Source: Lineus longissimus (Eukaryota > Nemertea > Pilidiophora > Heteronemertea > Lineidae). Taken from it: DNA of 64,000 nt. The stretch is taken from contig NC_088320.1 in the NCBI RefSeq assembly GCF_910592395.1, positions 9,612,001-9,676,000 on the forward strand, given 5' to 3'. Under the pieces are notes generated by a model, which was given only the letters and a program-made list of their open reading frames with translations, had not been told where the DNA came from and made no database searches. Shown in pieces: positions 1-10,949 of this stretch (position 1 is its first letter; every line of letters starts with the position of its first letter). A program made the translations under genes and the position numbers.

Positions 1-225
1 ATCTTTCTCGGTCAAGGTCATTCTCAAATCATTCCTTTCCTCCAAGGTCAAGGCCATGGGAGGTCAAGGTCACTTGAAACTAGGGCAATGCTAAATAGGT
101 CAATTAAATCGCTAGGTACCTGCTATACTACTACTGCCGGAGTGCTTGTTTGTATTTAAGTGGTCATCTGATAGTGCCTTCCGTTGTGTTAACAGTGAAA
201 GTCTCATTGAAGAAGTCCGTAAATT

Positions 226-720
226 GCTTTAATAGGCAGGTTTCGCAATCCATACGAACCACGACGTACGAAGGTCATTGATTTAATCAAGTCCTGCATT
301 AGCGACACTCTGGTGAATAATCTTATACTGTCCTTAGTAGTCGAAGGAATCGGGGAAATTAAAAAGCAATCATCTACAATTGTAGTACGTAATGTACACG
401 TAGCTCTTCGTAAAGCTTGCGAAACCTACCGAATGACCTACATGAAATTCAGGAGTATTACCTGATAGTCTAGTTTGTCAACAAATCTGTTCTTAGATCA
501 ACACTCGCTTTCATACAACAATATATTATCCGCGTTAATAGCCAGTGGCCTATATTTATTTTGTAAGGCTTTGATTTGCCTTTTACCTGAGCGAGATATG
601 TCGATTAGTGAGGTGTTCCAAGGATATTTTTGCTGTGACAAGTCTTCAGGCATGAACAATTCAAATCAGATTGTGCCAGTAGGCCTACAGCAGGGGGCAT
701 CGCTTATAATCATGCTTTAG
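226..720 (+). other. Two consecutive protein-like open stretches, unrecognised
   Basis: Two adjacent open frames lie on the plus strand. The first (about 226-467) has no ATG start; it contains NPYEPRRTKVIDLIKSC and later VVRNVHVALRKACETYR, and ends at TGA. The second (about 475-720, opening without a standard ATG) has a hydrophobic centre around ALIASGLYLFCKALICLL. Their composition looks more like protein than chance frames do. I recognise no family, and no convincing splice sites join them. They may be remnants of an old coding element or chance frames. No function is proposed. Confidence 0.15.
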
Positions 721-3300
721 AAAGGCTAAAATCGGCCAAAATGTCAACTTTTTTTCTCAGATTCGTCCGATTATCTAACATGTCTACAATTTCAAACCAC
801 CGTCTCCGACTGCAGACCCCTCGTTAGCGGTTCGGCCTTTGTGTCGATGGTGTGTGTGGGGGGGGGGGGGGGCAGAACACCTAGTTAGCATGAAGAACCC
901 AATATAGATTTCTTTTATGACCCACAGGAGGTGAAATGAGATGATGAGTCAACTCGATCTTTTCAAATGTACTGAATGGTTGAGTGTTTCAATTTGATGC
1001 CAGGATGGGACAGTGGGGTGATGCAAAATTTCGATGTATAGTAAATAACCATGATAGCTCACCACATCAAGTCGATTTTAGCAGGGCTTTGATTGAGTGT
1101 ATTTTAAAAACGATACAACGGCCTGCTATAGGAGACTTGTTTCGGTGTCAGGTCCTACAAGATATATTTTTGTCTTTACCTAGAAGGTAAGCAGATATGG
1201 AATTTTAATAGTAACGAACATAAATGGGAATCCTTTTGAAGTTTTTATCCACCTGACACTGTAATCCGTCTGACGGTTTGCAGGCGACCACGTAGTAGTT
1301 ACCAAATAACCTTCAGACCGTAAGCATAGGCTTTGAGTATTTGCCAAAGATCATAAAAACGCAGTGGTAATACCCTGTAATCCATTGAGTCCCATAGTAA
1401 GTTGTTTTCGCAGGCCTGCATGCAACAATCGTCATTGACGACAAACAGCTGGACATCTTGCTGACAATTTTAAATATATATGAAGCTAGAGAATGTTAGA
1501 TATATCAAAAGTTGGCCATTATTACTAGTATTCGGTGCAGTTAAGCCTTGATAGTAGTTAATCCATTGCTTGTGTTTTTAATCAGGGACACTACTGGATC
1601 GCCATCTTGTGCCTGTCGCGTGGCATTGAGTAAACAGGGGATGCTGCTTCAAGTTTCTCCAATTCTCTTCATTTCCCGTGTACATTCATGTGATTAACTG
1701 ATGGTCTGATGGGTTGCACAACAACAGTCACAGTGGATTAGTTCGTCTCTGGAGTGCTAACCGCACAGGTAAGCAATCATCAACTGCGCACAATGGCAAA
1801 ACCTTTTCGAAACGCATGATGTCAACTTTTGAGGCCTAAATGTCGAAATGTGTCTTTTTCCTTCTGACTTTAAGTTTATTTCAGGTACACCTCTGCAGCT
1901 GTGCTTGTCAATTTTTGCCCTGATAACCATTTCATTACATGATAGAACAAAGGAAAATTCGACATTGGTGCGATCGGGCTTTGTTTAAAAAATAGACCGC
2001 GTATAATTCGGCTAGACCTGAATTTTTTAAACTGCAGGGTAATGGAGAACCCCCCCCCCCGAAATGATACGTCAAAGAGTTCGCAGAGACGCAGGAACGC
2101 AGGAACGAAACACAGAAACGAAAAAGAAACGAGTTTTCATAAAAGTTGGAATTGAGGCTCCATCAGGGGCACGAAGGGAGTGTAGTCTAGTTTATTATAA
2201 TTCCTCTAAGTATCATAAAAGCCGAAAAATGAAATGCACTCAAAAAATGTTTCGTTCCTGCGTTTCTGTTTCGTTTCTGTGTTTCTTGTTTTACAACTAC
2301 CCCTCGAAAAACACAGTAGTTCAATGCAATTCGCCGTGTATTGCTTTTTAGCTCAGCTGACAAAGTCAGCGAAGCTGGTAATATTACTAAGGCAATGGTG
2401 TCCGTCCTTCCATCCTTCCATGTCAATTTTGGGCATTTTGTAACCGTAAGACCTAGGCACTTTGTTGACGCTGCTAAATTAGGAGTAGCCCAAGGGGAAC
2501 TCAGAAACCAAAAATCAGCGCGATCCGACCTACATTCGGCGAATGAGGTCATCGGGAAGATTAAACTTCTTTCCTTTATAACCTCGGGCCACAGAGGAAA
2601 TATTGTTTTCAAATCTGGCCGAATATTTTTTAATAATTTTTCATTTTGACTTGTAATGGAATTAGTTTAGTTTTCACCGCCAGTTGGCGCTATAGGCGCA
2701 TTTGACAGATTTTTGATGATTCAAAAGCCCGGGTTATGACGTATAGTTGCGCAGTTGTATTCTTCGCATTGAATTGGCCAGGGAACCAGGCTATATTTCA
2801 GCATACCCACTGTGACCAGTGTAAAGATAGAAGATTGATTTTGCAACAAGTAACCAATTTTCTGCTAAAAAGTAGTCAAGTAGGCGATATTATCACTAGT
2901 TCCTTTCAGTGGGTAGTCATAAGGTCTTAAGGGAATACTTTAAGAAATTAGTTCTTGAAAATTTGGCCACAATTCTGTGAAAACGATATCGGAAGTGCAC
3001 GCTCTGTTCGCGATGTATTTTGAAGTGGAGAATTCCCACAGTATGTGCAGTGAATCGGCATGATTCTGTTTGCATATTAGTTTTTAGTACTACGATTCTT
3101 ACATGAGTAAAAAGTAGACGTTTTAAGCAACACAATAATGTTACTCCCATAAAAATTGATTGCAAATTGACGGAGCTACGGCATTCTGTTCGGCAATTGT
3201 CTGATAAAAAACATTGGATGCTAATGCATGCCAAATGGCACACTTTAAAAAGCGCTCATTGGACAACGTAGGGAATCACCAGAAATGACGTCATCGCTGG
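721..3300. other. Non-coding stretch, no gene seen
   Basis: No supported exon. There is a G homopolymer near 858-872 and a C run near 2050-2060. A loose inverted similarity lies near 2085-2140 and 2255-2295 (GCAGGAACGAAACACAGAAA against its complement), suggesting a decayed inverted-repeat element. Short open frames around 2190-2650 exist on both strands and look like chance. Confidence 0.4.
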
Positions 3301-3304
3301 TCTA

Positions 3305-3640
3305 ATTCTTCTATATAATAATATTAGAAGGGGGACGAATAAAGTCACACTTAGAGGCGTTGGATCGCCTTGAAATTTTGCATGAATGGTGGTGACACCT
3401 TACCCTGATGCAACATCTTGGTTTTATTCAAAAATTTACTTCAGCGGAGCAGAAATGAGGGATTTTTAATCGGACACTGTCAATTCTCCTTACCACTCAC
3501 AGAAGCCAAGCCATTGCTGTTAAGTTATGCAGGGGCTTAATCAATTACCTGCACTCCCTGTGGGGTGAATAACATTACCTTTGAACAGCTGGCTGTAGGG
3601 GGATGACTGGAACAGCCGGTATACCTGCTGACCTGCTGAA
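3305..3640 (+). repeat. Dispersed repeat, copy A (inverted partner at 14403-14590)
   Basis: The segment containing GAAGGGGGACGA, TTTTTAATCGGACACT, and GGCTTAATCAATTACCTGCA through to GAACAGCTGG recurs in reverse complement at 14403-14590. There it is shorter in the middle and diverged at scattered sites. The copy continues past GAACAGCTGG to a CAGCAGGT-type stretch that corresponds to the left flank of the element inserted at 13345. The family is not recognised. Confidence 0.6.
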
Positions 3641-6535
3641 CCCAGATAAATGTTATTTTCAATCCACGATTGCAGGTCACCTGATTTTCGAGATTTCGCG
3701 GGAAATTGTAAACAAACGCATGTGTGCAGTTCAAATGTAAACAAAAATGTATTTTTGGTACTTTTGGTTGCTGGACTTGGGTTTTCCCGCAGTTAGGAGC
3801 TGGGGTCAAATTGGTGGTCTATTGTTTATGGGTGCTGTTTTAGTCAGAGGTAGCCCTTGATTATGAAGGGATTTTCAAATATGAAAACGACCCTTTGTAT
3901 TGTTAATTCCAATCACCTGCAGGACAGCCTACAGGTCAATTTCTCTCAATAAAATTAATTTTGTTGACTCCTGTAATCTCTACCTTATCAAAAAAAGACA
4001 GTGGTGTTAGTCCCAAACTGGTCATTTCCATTTATTTTGACCTCTGTTAAATCAGGATACCTCTCAATTACAGACAGCATTTTGTATCCTTGTGCTGTAC
4101 AACCCAGCCTGGACATACCACAGTTGTCCATGGAGAAGTCTCATCCTCTCTGACACTTCTTTTCTGTAAAGCTACCGATACAACATACTGAACTAGGGAT
4201 ATCTTCCGTTGCCTCCTGTAATATTTACATACCATGGCTGATTAGTTCAATCATATTTCATCCAGCTGGCAGCTCTGCATTGGAAATCTTAGTGGTATAA
4301 CGTGTTCTCTTGACCTTCAAACAGTAGTATAAAGCTGATATTTACTACTTTACACCCTCAGTCCTATGTTATTAGGTCATCCAGCTGAGCGCCAGGCCCT
4401 TGGGCCTCTTGTTCCACATGAGCGGAGGAGTCGAGCGAAACGCCGTTGGTTTCACCAGAGTCTTTCAAATACATATTTGCAAGACTTGCTACGCCGATGT
4501 ACAATCGATATACAATCTATGTATATAACCGATATACTCAAGACGACTAACAACGTATGTTACAACAGTTGAAGTTGGTCACATTTACTTCATCACCTAT
4601 TCACACTAAATTCGCTTTATGATTATCAAGTGTAACTGGTAATAACGATTTCGAAGGTCAGAATATTTGTGAGGAAATGATATTTTAAAAATTAATGTCG
4701 AAATATACAATATGGTAAAAAATTAGCCTAACGCTATCAGTTCATATACACAGTATGTTGTTTTGTGCAAGCTCAGAACAGATGCACGGTTGTCAGATTG
4801 TAAGACAATGAAGTTATAGAAGTGGCTGTCACGTGTGCAATTGGATGAAATCTTCAATCTCTGTAGGATTCGAAATCTACAGAGCCAGGCCATTTTAGGA
4901 ATATACTTTTAATAATGTATTTACAAAACATAAGGTCATACTGGCCAGTTCAGATCAAAGTTGTATTTTAGTTGGCCGAAATCAGTGCGTAGGCTTCGAT
5001 TTGAGGAAATGGTTCACAAAAATCATTTTTTCTCAGGCCAGGCATTGGAATTTTATGGAATTTATTAATAGATTGGTAAATGGTTTTTCATGACACATAT
5101 AAATTGAGACCACGGATTGAAACATCATAGAGGTTCTTTTTTTCCAAAGTCTATGTACACTGAATGTACACAGATTGTACACGTAACAATTAGAGGTATC
5201 TAGCCTTTACTTCTTGTGGAATCCAATCTCCAGTATAGTTTACTCGTTTGTTTTGCTATTGAGCCACCCCATATATAAGAGTTATCATGTTGTTTACCCT
5301 TCCAATCCGTTCTTTTGGCATGCTCAATGATAATATTGTGTTGACCGTTCAACATCGGCTGTGTCAAGCTCTACTTTACAGAAGAAAGGCATAATGACTT
5401 TATTTGGACAAATGAAGAAAAACCTGTTGTACAATAAAGGCAATGCCTGTGTGCTATGGCTAAGTGTGTATAGGCTCTAAGCTAAAACCCAAGAGTAAAC
5501 AAGAATTGTCTGTTTACGAACACAATCTGTCGAGGAAGAGTCTTCCGCAGATAAATGGTGTTCACATTCCACTGTCACATTACTGTGACTGAAAATGCAT
5601 GCGCACGACTTCAGAAACATCATAATGTCATAGGATCGTTTTTGTTGCTAAGAAACAACGCATTTGTTCCTCTTATATCGGTTTGACAGCACAATCAATT
5701 ATTTCAATATCGGGTGAAAGAGTTTATTTTTATTTTTTCATCAGTGGTACTAATTTTCTATTACAGCTAAGTAATCAATGATATGGCTAAAGATAAATAT
5801 TCACGTCCGTGAGGCTTAAGGAATACGTGTGAACTGTTTACTGTGTACTTAATGTGACCTGACGAACATGAACTGTTTTTCAACAGGAATATTTCTATAA
5901 ACTGTCGATTCTGCTTAAAATGAAGCGGGTTTGGAGTCCAAGGTTAGTATGTAGTTCACAAAGCTAACCATTTCATCTGTGGTTAGGCCATTAGATCATT
6001 AGTAGGAAAATATCAGTACTTGTGGGTTGGTTCAATACCTGGCACTGGCACGCTGGTACTGGCACTGGCACGCTGGCACCAGCGCTGACATATCCTTTGC
6101 CAGAAAATTGAAATACAGTGTTTCAGGGATATAAATAAATTAAATAAAGCAAATTTGTATGGTCAGCATTAAGTTGAATCAATTTTAAAAACAAAAAATA
6201 TTGTATGATACAGCCTCACCACAGCCAGTGGGCTACGGCCGACACTTAATGCTGGTCAGTCCTAGTCTTTTGCGCTAAATTATATTCTATCATGTCAATT
6301 GCATGCCTTCACATACGCTACAGTATGCAGTCAAGTAGGTCAAGGCGTAGGCTAGGCTACAGAGACTTTACCGTAGGCAATGGCAGGCCCATGATGATGG
6401 CAGAAAGCATGGACAATGGTGTGCATGATAAGGGGAAACCCAGTTGCCAGTCTTAGCCAGGTCAGCTTGTCCGCCCCACCCAAGCATGTCCACCCAGCGG
6501 CGCCCATGGAAACCTGGAAAGCTGGAAAGTGGAGT
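3641..6535. other. Non-coding stretch, no gene seen
   Basis: No supported exon or complete element. A short CTGGCACTGGCACG-type internal repetition lies near 6045-6085. AT-rich tracts occur throughout, and the short open frames are not supported. Confidence 0.35.
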
Positions 6536-6725
6536 GTCTTGACCAAGGATCCTAACCTCTTCCTTCGTGACCCTTCTGCCAAGTGTCTTGCCCAAGGATC
6601 TACACGTCTACTTTCGTGACCCTTCTACCAAGTGTCTTGCTCAAGGACCAACACGTCTACCTTCGTGACCCTTCTGCCAAGTATCTTACCCAAGGACTCA
6701 TACATTCGTGCCCCTTCGGCCAAGT
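6536..6725 (+). repeat. Tandem repeat, about 49-bp unit, roughly four copies
   Basis: Four successive units share the frame GTCTTGNCCAAGGA, a variable segment, then TTCGTGACCCTTCTGCCAAG. The last unit is shorter and more diverged, with TTCGTGCCCCTTCGGCCAAG. Open frames across it are a by-product of the repetition. Confidence 0.75.
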
Positions 6726-6779
6726 GCCCATGGACCCAGACCTCACACCAACAATAGGCCCACAAGCAGTCTGATTTCT

Positions 6780-8270
6780 TATCAATCTTGACACTAGAGG
6801 CGCTGCTTTCTTTCCTTACAACGCCGCTAGTGGAACTAAGTTACCACCAACTTGAAAAGGAAATAATTTTTCGATTTGCAAGTATATAAGCCCGCGAAAA
6901 TGATTACTACCCTACGCCGCATTTACGATTCTGCATAAAATCACCTGAAAACACACCAAAAAGTTTCAGGTTTTATTTACAAAGATAACATGTTTTTAAT
7001 TTATTGATGACGTTATTTATTGATACAATAAACCGTTTCATGAAAGAAACTGGCACCCAGGGTATTGTAATTAAAACCCTCTAAATTGTAGTGTGTTTAG
7101 GCATTTTGAAGTTATTAATCAACTCGAAAATATAGATGTGTATTCCTCAGGCTATCAAAGTTTTAAAAATATGACATACTTCAAAGTTGAGATATGGACA
7201 TCTTATATACGAAGTCACGTCAAGGAATTGACGCAATTTTGGCCTTGTCCCACATAGCTACCTCGATCATTAATACATGACCCTGTCAATAAGATCTCGC
7301 CAGTGTAAGGTTTTGAACCAACCCCAGTATTTGCGCTGTATTGGCTGAAACTGACTCTGTGGTGGCCAATAATAAAAAGCTGGATGGCTTAACAGCAGCA
7401 AGAAGGCATGAGGTTTGCAATAACAAATGGTTCGTACGCATCTGGTATAAAATCAGTGTCAGCTTGTTTCCTCAGGTGCTTTCTCAGGCCACTCCTTTCT
7501 TCCCCAACTGAAGGTAGACGAATTCGGTCACTTCTATTTTTAACAGTTAGGCCTTCTGTATTATTCGTTGTAGCAATTTTAGCCCTTTAACAACCCTAAG
7601 CCCAAAGAACTCTAGCCTACTTTCACCCAGTGTAGTCCTCAAGATCACGTACGTACACAACCAGTAATATGTATCACGCCAGTATCATGTTGCACCGGCA
7701 CTCTAACCACCGCCACCAATCAGCTTTCTAGATTATGATAATCTTGACGCCCTAGCCTTCGAGATATAAAATTCTCTTTGACGCACTATGTGAACTGCCT
7801 GGCATTAAAGCGGGGATTTGAATTATTGGGATATGATGGATTATGATGTGATATGATGCTGACCATACGTCATTGAGTAATTTAAGCATTTCCCATAAAT
7901 TGCATTAGATACAGCGAGGGAGGAGATTGTGTAAGTGACCATGGTGTCTACCAGTTATAGCTAGCTTCTGCAGTTTTCAAAGACGTTCAAGATATGTACG
8001 TAGGCAAAAATACATAGCAAAAGACTGACAAAAACATTGCAATGTAGCTTTAAATTGCGAATCTCGAGGTGAGAAGGTCCTCGTGGAATTATACAAGGCA
8101 ACCAAACAGAGTCCTTAGATTCACACACTTGACGTACGTAGACCCTAGGAGTCAAATATTTCACATTTTTCCCAGGGAAACCTCTGTAAAAAAAAACCTC
8201 CATCCAGAAGTATTAAGGTAGCAGGAAGGGTTGGGCGTTTGTGGTTTCTGAGTCTGAGGGGGTTGGTGTC
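6780..8270. other. Non-coding stretch, no gene seen
   Basis: No exon or bounded element could be supported. The stretch is AT-rich with short unsupported frames on both strands. Confidence 0.35.
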
Positions 8271-8332
8271 TGTTGACTGTGCTTTAAGAGAGACTAGGCA
8301 TGGCGCCAGTCTCTCTTAAAGCACAGTCAACA
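8271..8332. repeat. Perfect hairpin: 25-bp arms, 12-nt loop
   Basis: The left arm 8271-8295 is the exact reverse complement of the right arm 8308-8332, with a 12-base loop AGGCATGGCGCC. The right arm and loop belong to a 63-bp segment repeated directly at 8648-8710, where the left arm is absent. The palindrome is therefore local to this copy, and probably arose by inverted duplication at its edge. Confidence 0.85.
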
Positions 8333-8356
8333 GGCATTTGGTCTCAGTATTTGGGT
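8294..8356 (+). repeat. 63-bp direct repeat, copy 1
   Basis: Matches 8648-8710 with one mismatch seen by eye (GGTCTCAGT against GGTCTTAGT). Confidence 0.85.
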
Positions 8357-8647
8357 TTTGATTGCCATGACTGTACCCCTGTAAAAGTCAGAGGAGGAGA
8401 AGTTTGGAATGATGAAAGCATTGAAGAAGAAGAAATGTTATTATTGAGGAAAGCAAAATTTATTATGAGACTAGAAGGCAGTGTCCTGACTTGATTATTT
8501 TGAAAATGGCGGTCTGAACACATTAAAAGGTGGAACATAGCATTTTATGGACTTTGAAGTGTTCCCCAGTTAAAGGGAGACTATAGGCAGCAGCTAGGTA
8601 GGCAAGATAAAGTCATACAAATTTGCCAATAGGGGTCAGTCATATCT

Positions 8648-8710
8648 CTAGGCATGGCGCCAGTCTCTCTTAAAGCACAGTCAACAGGCATTTGGTCTTA
8701 GTATTTGGGT
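8648..8710 (+). repeat. 63-bp direct repeat, copy 2
   Basis: Second copy of 8294-8356. It is followed by GTAAGTAC, which resembles a splice donor, but no exon could be supported. Confidence 0.85.
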
Positions 8711-8858
8711 AAGTACAGAATCAAGGCAGCTCAGAGAGCAATGATTGAACGATGCTGTGGACAAGTCCAAAGATACTGCATCAGTCACGACCAACTTCTC
8801 ATCAGAAAGCGTCACCACCAGCATATTCAATGTTCAGTTCCAACCTGTACCAGTCCAA

Positions 8859-8993
8859 TGCACGCCTGTCATGGTCAGCAGTGGTCAGCTTAGCGCGATA
8901 TGGAACATTCTTCCGAAACTCAAGCGAGGGAAGTCTGCTCATTAGCCTATCTCGCGCACTGCTCCTTCTTGTCAAACATCGTAGTGAAATCGT
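8859..8993 (-). repeat. 135-bp dispersed repeat, copy 1, protein-like on the minus strand
   Basis: About 93-95% identical by eye to 10813-10947, same length and orientation. On the minus strand it reads MSRLPSLEFRKNVPYRAKL. Upstream on the same strand (to about 9230), a different frame reads LYHDFTTMFDKKEQCAR and stops at TAG, so a +1 shift separates the two. It looks like a degenerate coding piece of an unrecognised protein or element. Confidence 0.55.
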
Positions 8994-9239
8994 GGTACAG
9001 TGGGGCGTCCTCGAGGATTGCAGCTGGTCGGACAGACGTGAGGTGGAATGTGGGCGGCTGCACTTCTTCGTTGATGTGCGATGGCAGATAGCACAGTTCT
9101 TGCGTTGCATGACAGCTGAAAGTGAATGTGATATCATAGACCTGAGGCGTTTGCAATGAGACTATAGGTGAAGTAGAAGCAAGGAGTGAAATGGGCCATC
9201 TTCCAGTGACTAATATACAGAGTAAGGGCACTGGGTGTT

Positions 9240-9343
9240 GTTAGATTCAGCATTGAATGTATTCCTCGTACAAGCGTGAATAGTGTGGACATACAGTGAG
9301 AGGTGAGAGACCCCTATTGACTACTTCTTGTAACTTTATCTTG
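9240..9343 (+). repeat. About 104-bp direct repeat, copy 1
   Basis: Shares GTATTCCTNGTACAAGC and GGTGAGAGACCCC through CTTTATCTTG with 9713-9816, at roughly 80% identity by eye. Part of a degenerate local duplication across 9.2-10.1 kb. Confidence 0.6.
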
Positions 9344-9515
9344 GATATCATATTAGTATTGAACTTCTAGCCATGGAATATGAAGAAATTGAAGTTGTAG
9401 GCATGGAATATGAAAAATTATTCAACGGTGAAAGACATTATTCCATGAGGCTTTGCCGTGATCGCAAAGGACGCGACGCGATTGGTTCACATGCTAATGA
9501 GGTATGATAATGATA

Positions 9516-9652
9516 ATTACCTCTATAATGCTACTTGGATAGCGACTGTGTCGTTGATTGCAACAGTGGTCTATGTCAATGCGTGCCTGTAATGTCAATG
9601 AAGTATGATGAGGTGATGACGATAGTGCAATTATTAAATATTGGCAAGAGAT
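9516..9652 (+). repeat. About 137-bp direct repeat, copy 1
   Basis: Shares ATTACCTNTATAATNCTA, GTGCCTGTAATGTCAATGAA and TATGATGAGGTGATGAC with 9882-10017. With the 9240/9713 pair this suggests duplication of one composite unit. Confidence 0.6.
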
Positions 9653-9712
9653 CATACTACAACATAGGTCTTGTTTTTGACAGATGACTGTGCGACATTC
9701 CCATTGGGTCAT

Positions 9713-9816
9713 GTTAGAGTCAGCGCTGCATGTATTCCTTGTACAAGCTTGAATAGTTGTGACGGACTTTGAGGGGTGAGAGACCCCAATCGGCTACTTC
9801 GGCTAACTTTATCTTG
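9713..9816 (+). repeat. About 104-bp direct repeat, copy 2
   Basis: Partner of 9240-9343. It ends in CTTTATCTTGCCTACCTAGC, whose reverse complement also appears near 8590-8615, so the family has further fragments here. Confidence 0.6.
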
Positions 9817-9881
9817 CCTACCTAGCTGCTAGCAATAGTGCCCCTTTATCAAGACTGAAACCCACTGTGGGGGGCTAAGAA

Positions 9882-10017
9882 ATTACCTTTATAATCCTAG
9901 TTGGACAACCACTGTGTAGATGATTTGAAGAGTGCTCTGTGGATGTGTGCCTGTAATGTCAATGAAAGTATGATGAGGTGATGACAATAGTGGAATGACG
10001 AAATATTGGAAAGAGAT
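9882..10017 (+). repeat. About 136-bp direct repeat, copy 2
   Basis: Partner of 9516-9652, moderately diverged. Confidence 0.6.
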
Positions 10018-10812
10018 CTATTCCAAGAAGAACATATCTCCTGTTTTGACTAGGTGGCGCATTTTAGAATCAGCAGTGAGCACTGTGTGTAACATGGTGG
10101 AGGCAGCGGAGATAATAACTGTGTCGAAAGTATTGTTGTAGGGCCTTCCCTAGGCCCATGGGGTTAAATTTACAATCCACGATTGAAAAGACGTAGTTTG
10201 ATCGCATTCAACTATAAATCCATTGAACAGTTGTGTTCCTTTAGTCATCCGATGACCTTTTGTTGGGCCATGATCGGGGATTGTAAACTGTAAATGTATT
10301 ATGGACTGGGAGACGGGGGAAACACAAGTGAAATAGAACAAAACAAGTGATTTTGGGGCTTTGGTTTAGACGCATGCCCCACATGCGCCATGCGGGATTA
10401 TACGGTTCATGTGAACTTGTTGACATCTACATGATCTGGTGCTGTTATTGGTCATGGTACATGGTAGGCCTAATCATCATGGCTATATGTTTCAGGAAAA
10501 GCTCGGAGTAAAATGAACTGCCGATGAATAATGATGTTGTTCATGTTTACCATGTTTACTAGTACATAGCCATAGGGTATGCACTGGCCAGTGCACTTTC
10601 TGCACGTCGTCATGGTCATGTACGTGATACCTTGCATATTTTGTTTTTTGAATGCGCATGCTTTTTGGGCAAAATCACTTGTACCAACACTAATGAATAA
10701 TGTCTTCTTATCCCTATGACTCCATACACAGTGAGGGCATTGTCCCATTCCCATCAAATGGTAACTTATTGTACCGTATTAGGGTGGAAGTTGGGGAGCA
10801 GATACCTACCGT

Positions 10813-10947
10813 TGCACGCCTGTCATAATCAGCAGTGATGAGCTTAGCGCGATATGGAACATTCTTCAGAAACTCAAGCGAGGGAAGTCTGCTCATTAGC
10901 ATATCTCGCGCACTGCTCCTTCTTGTCAAACATCGTAGTGAAATCGT
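10813..10947 (-). repeat. 135-bp dispersed repeat, copy 2, protein-like on the minus strand
   Basis: Second copy of 8859-8993. The minus strand reads MSRLPSLEFLKNVPYRAKL followed by an ITADYDRRA-like run. Several differences between copies keep the frame open, which hints at a once-coding origin. No family is recognised. Confidence 0.55.
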
Positions 10948-10949
10948 AA

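Noticed and set aside
6416-6774. Overlapping frames across the 49-bp tandem repeat
   Set aside because: Frame openness follows from the tandem unit; there are no start context or splice signals.
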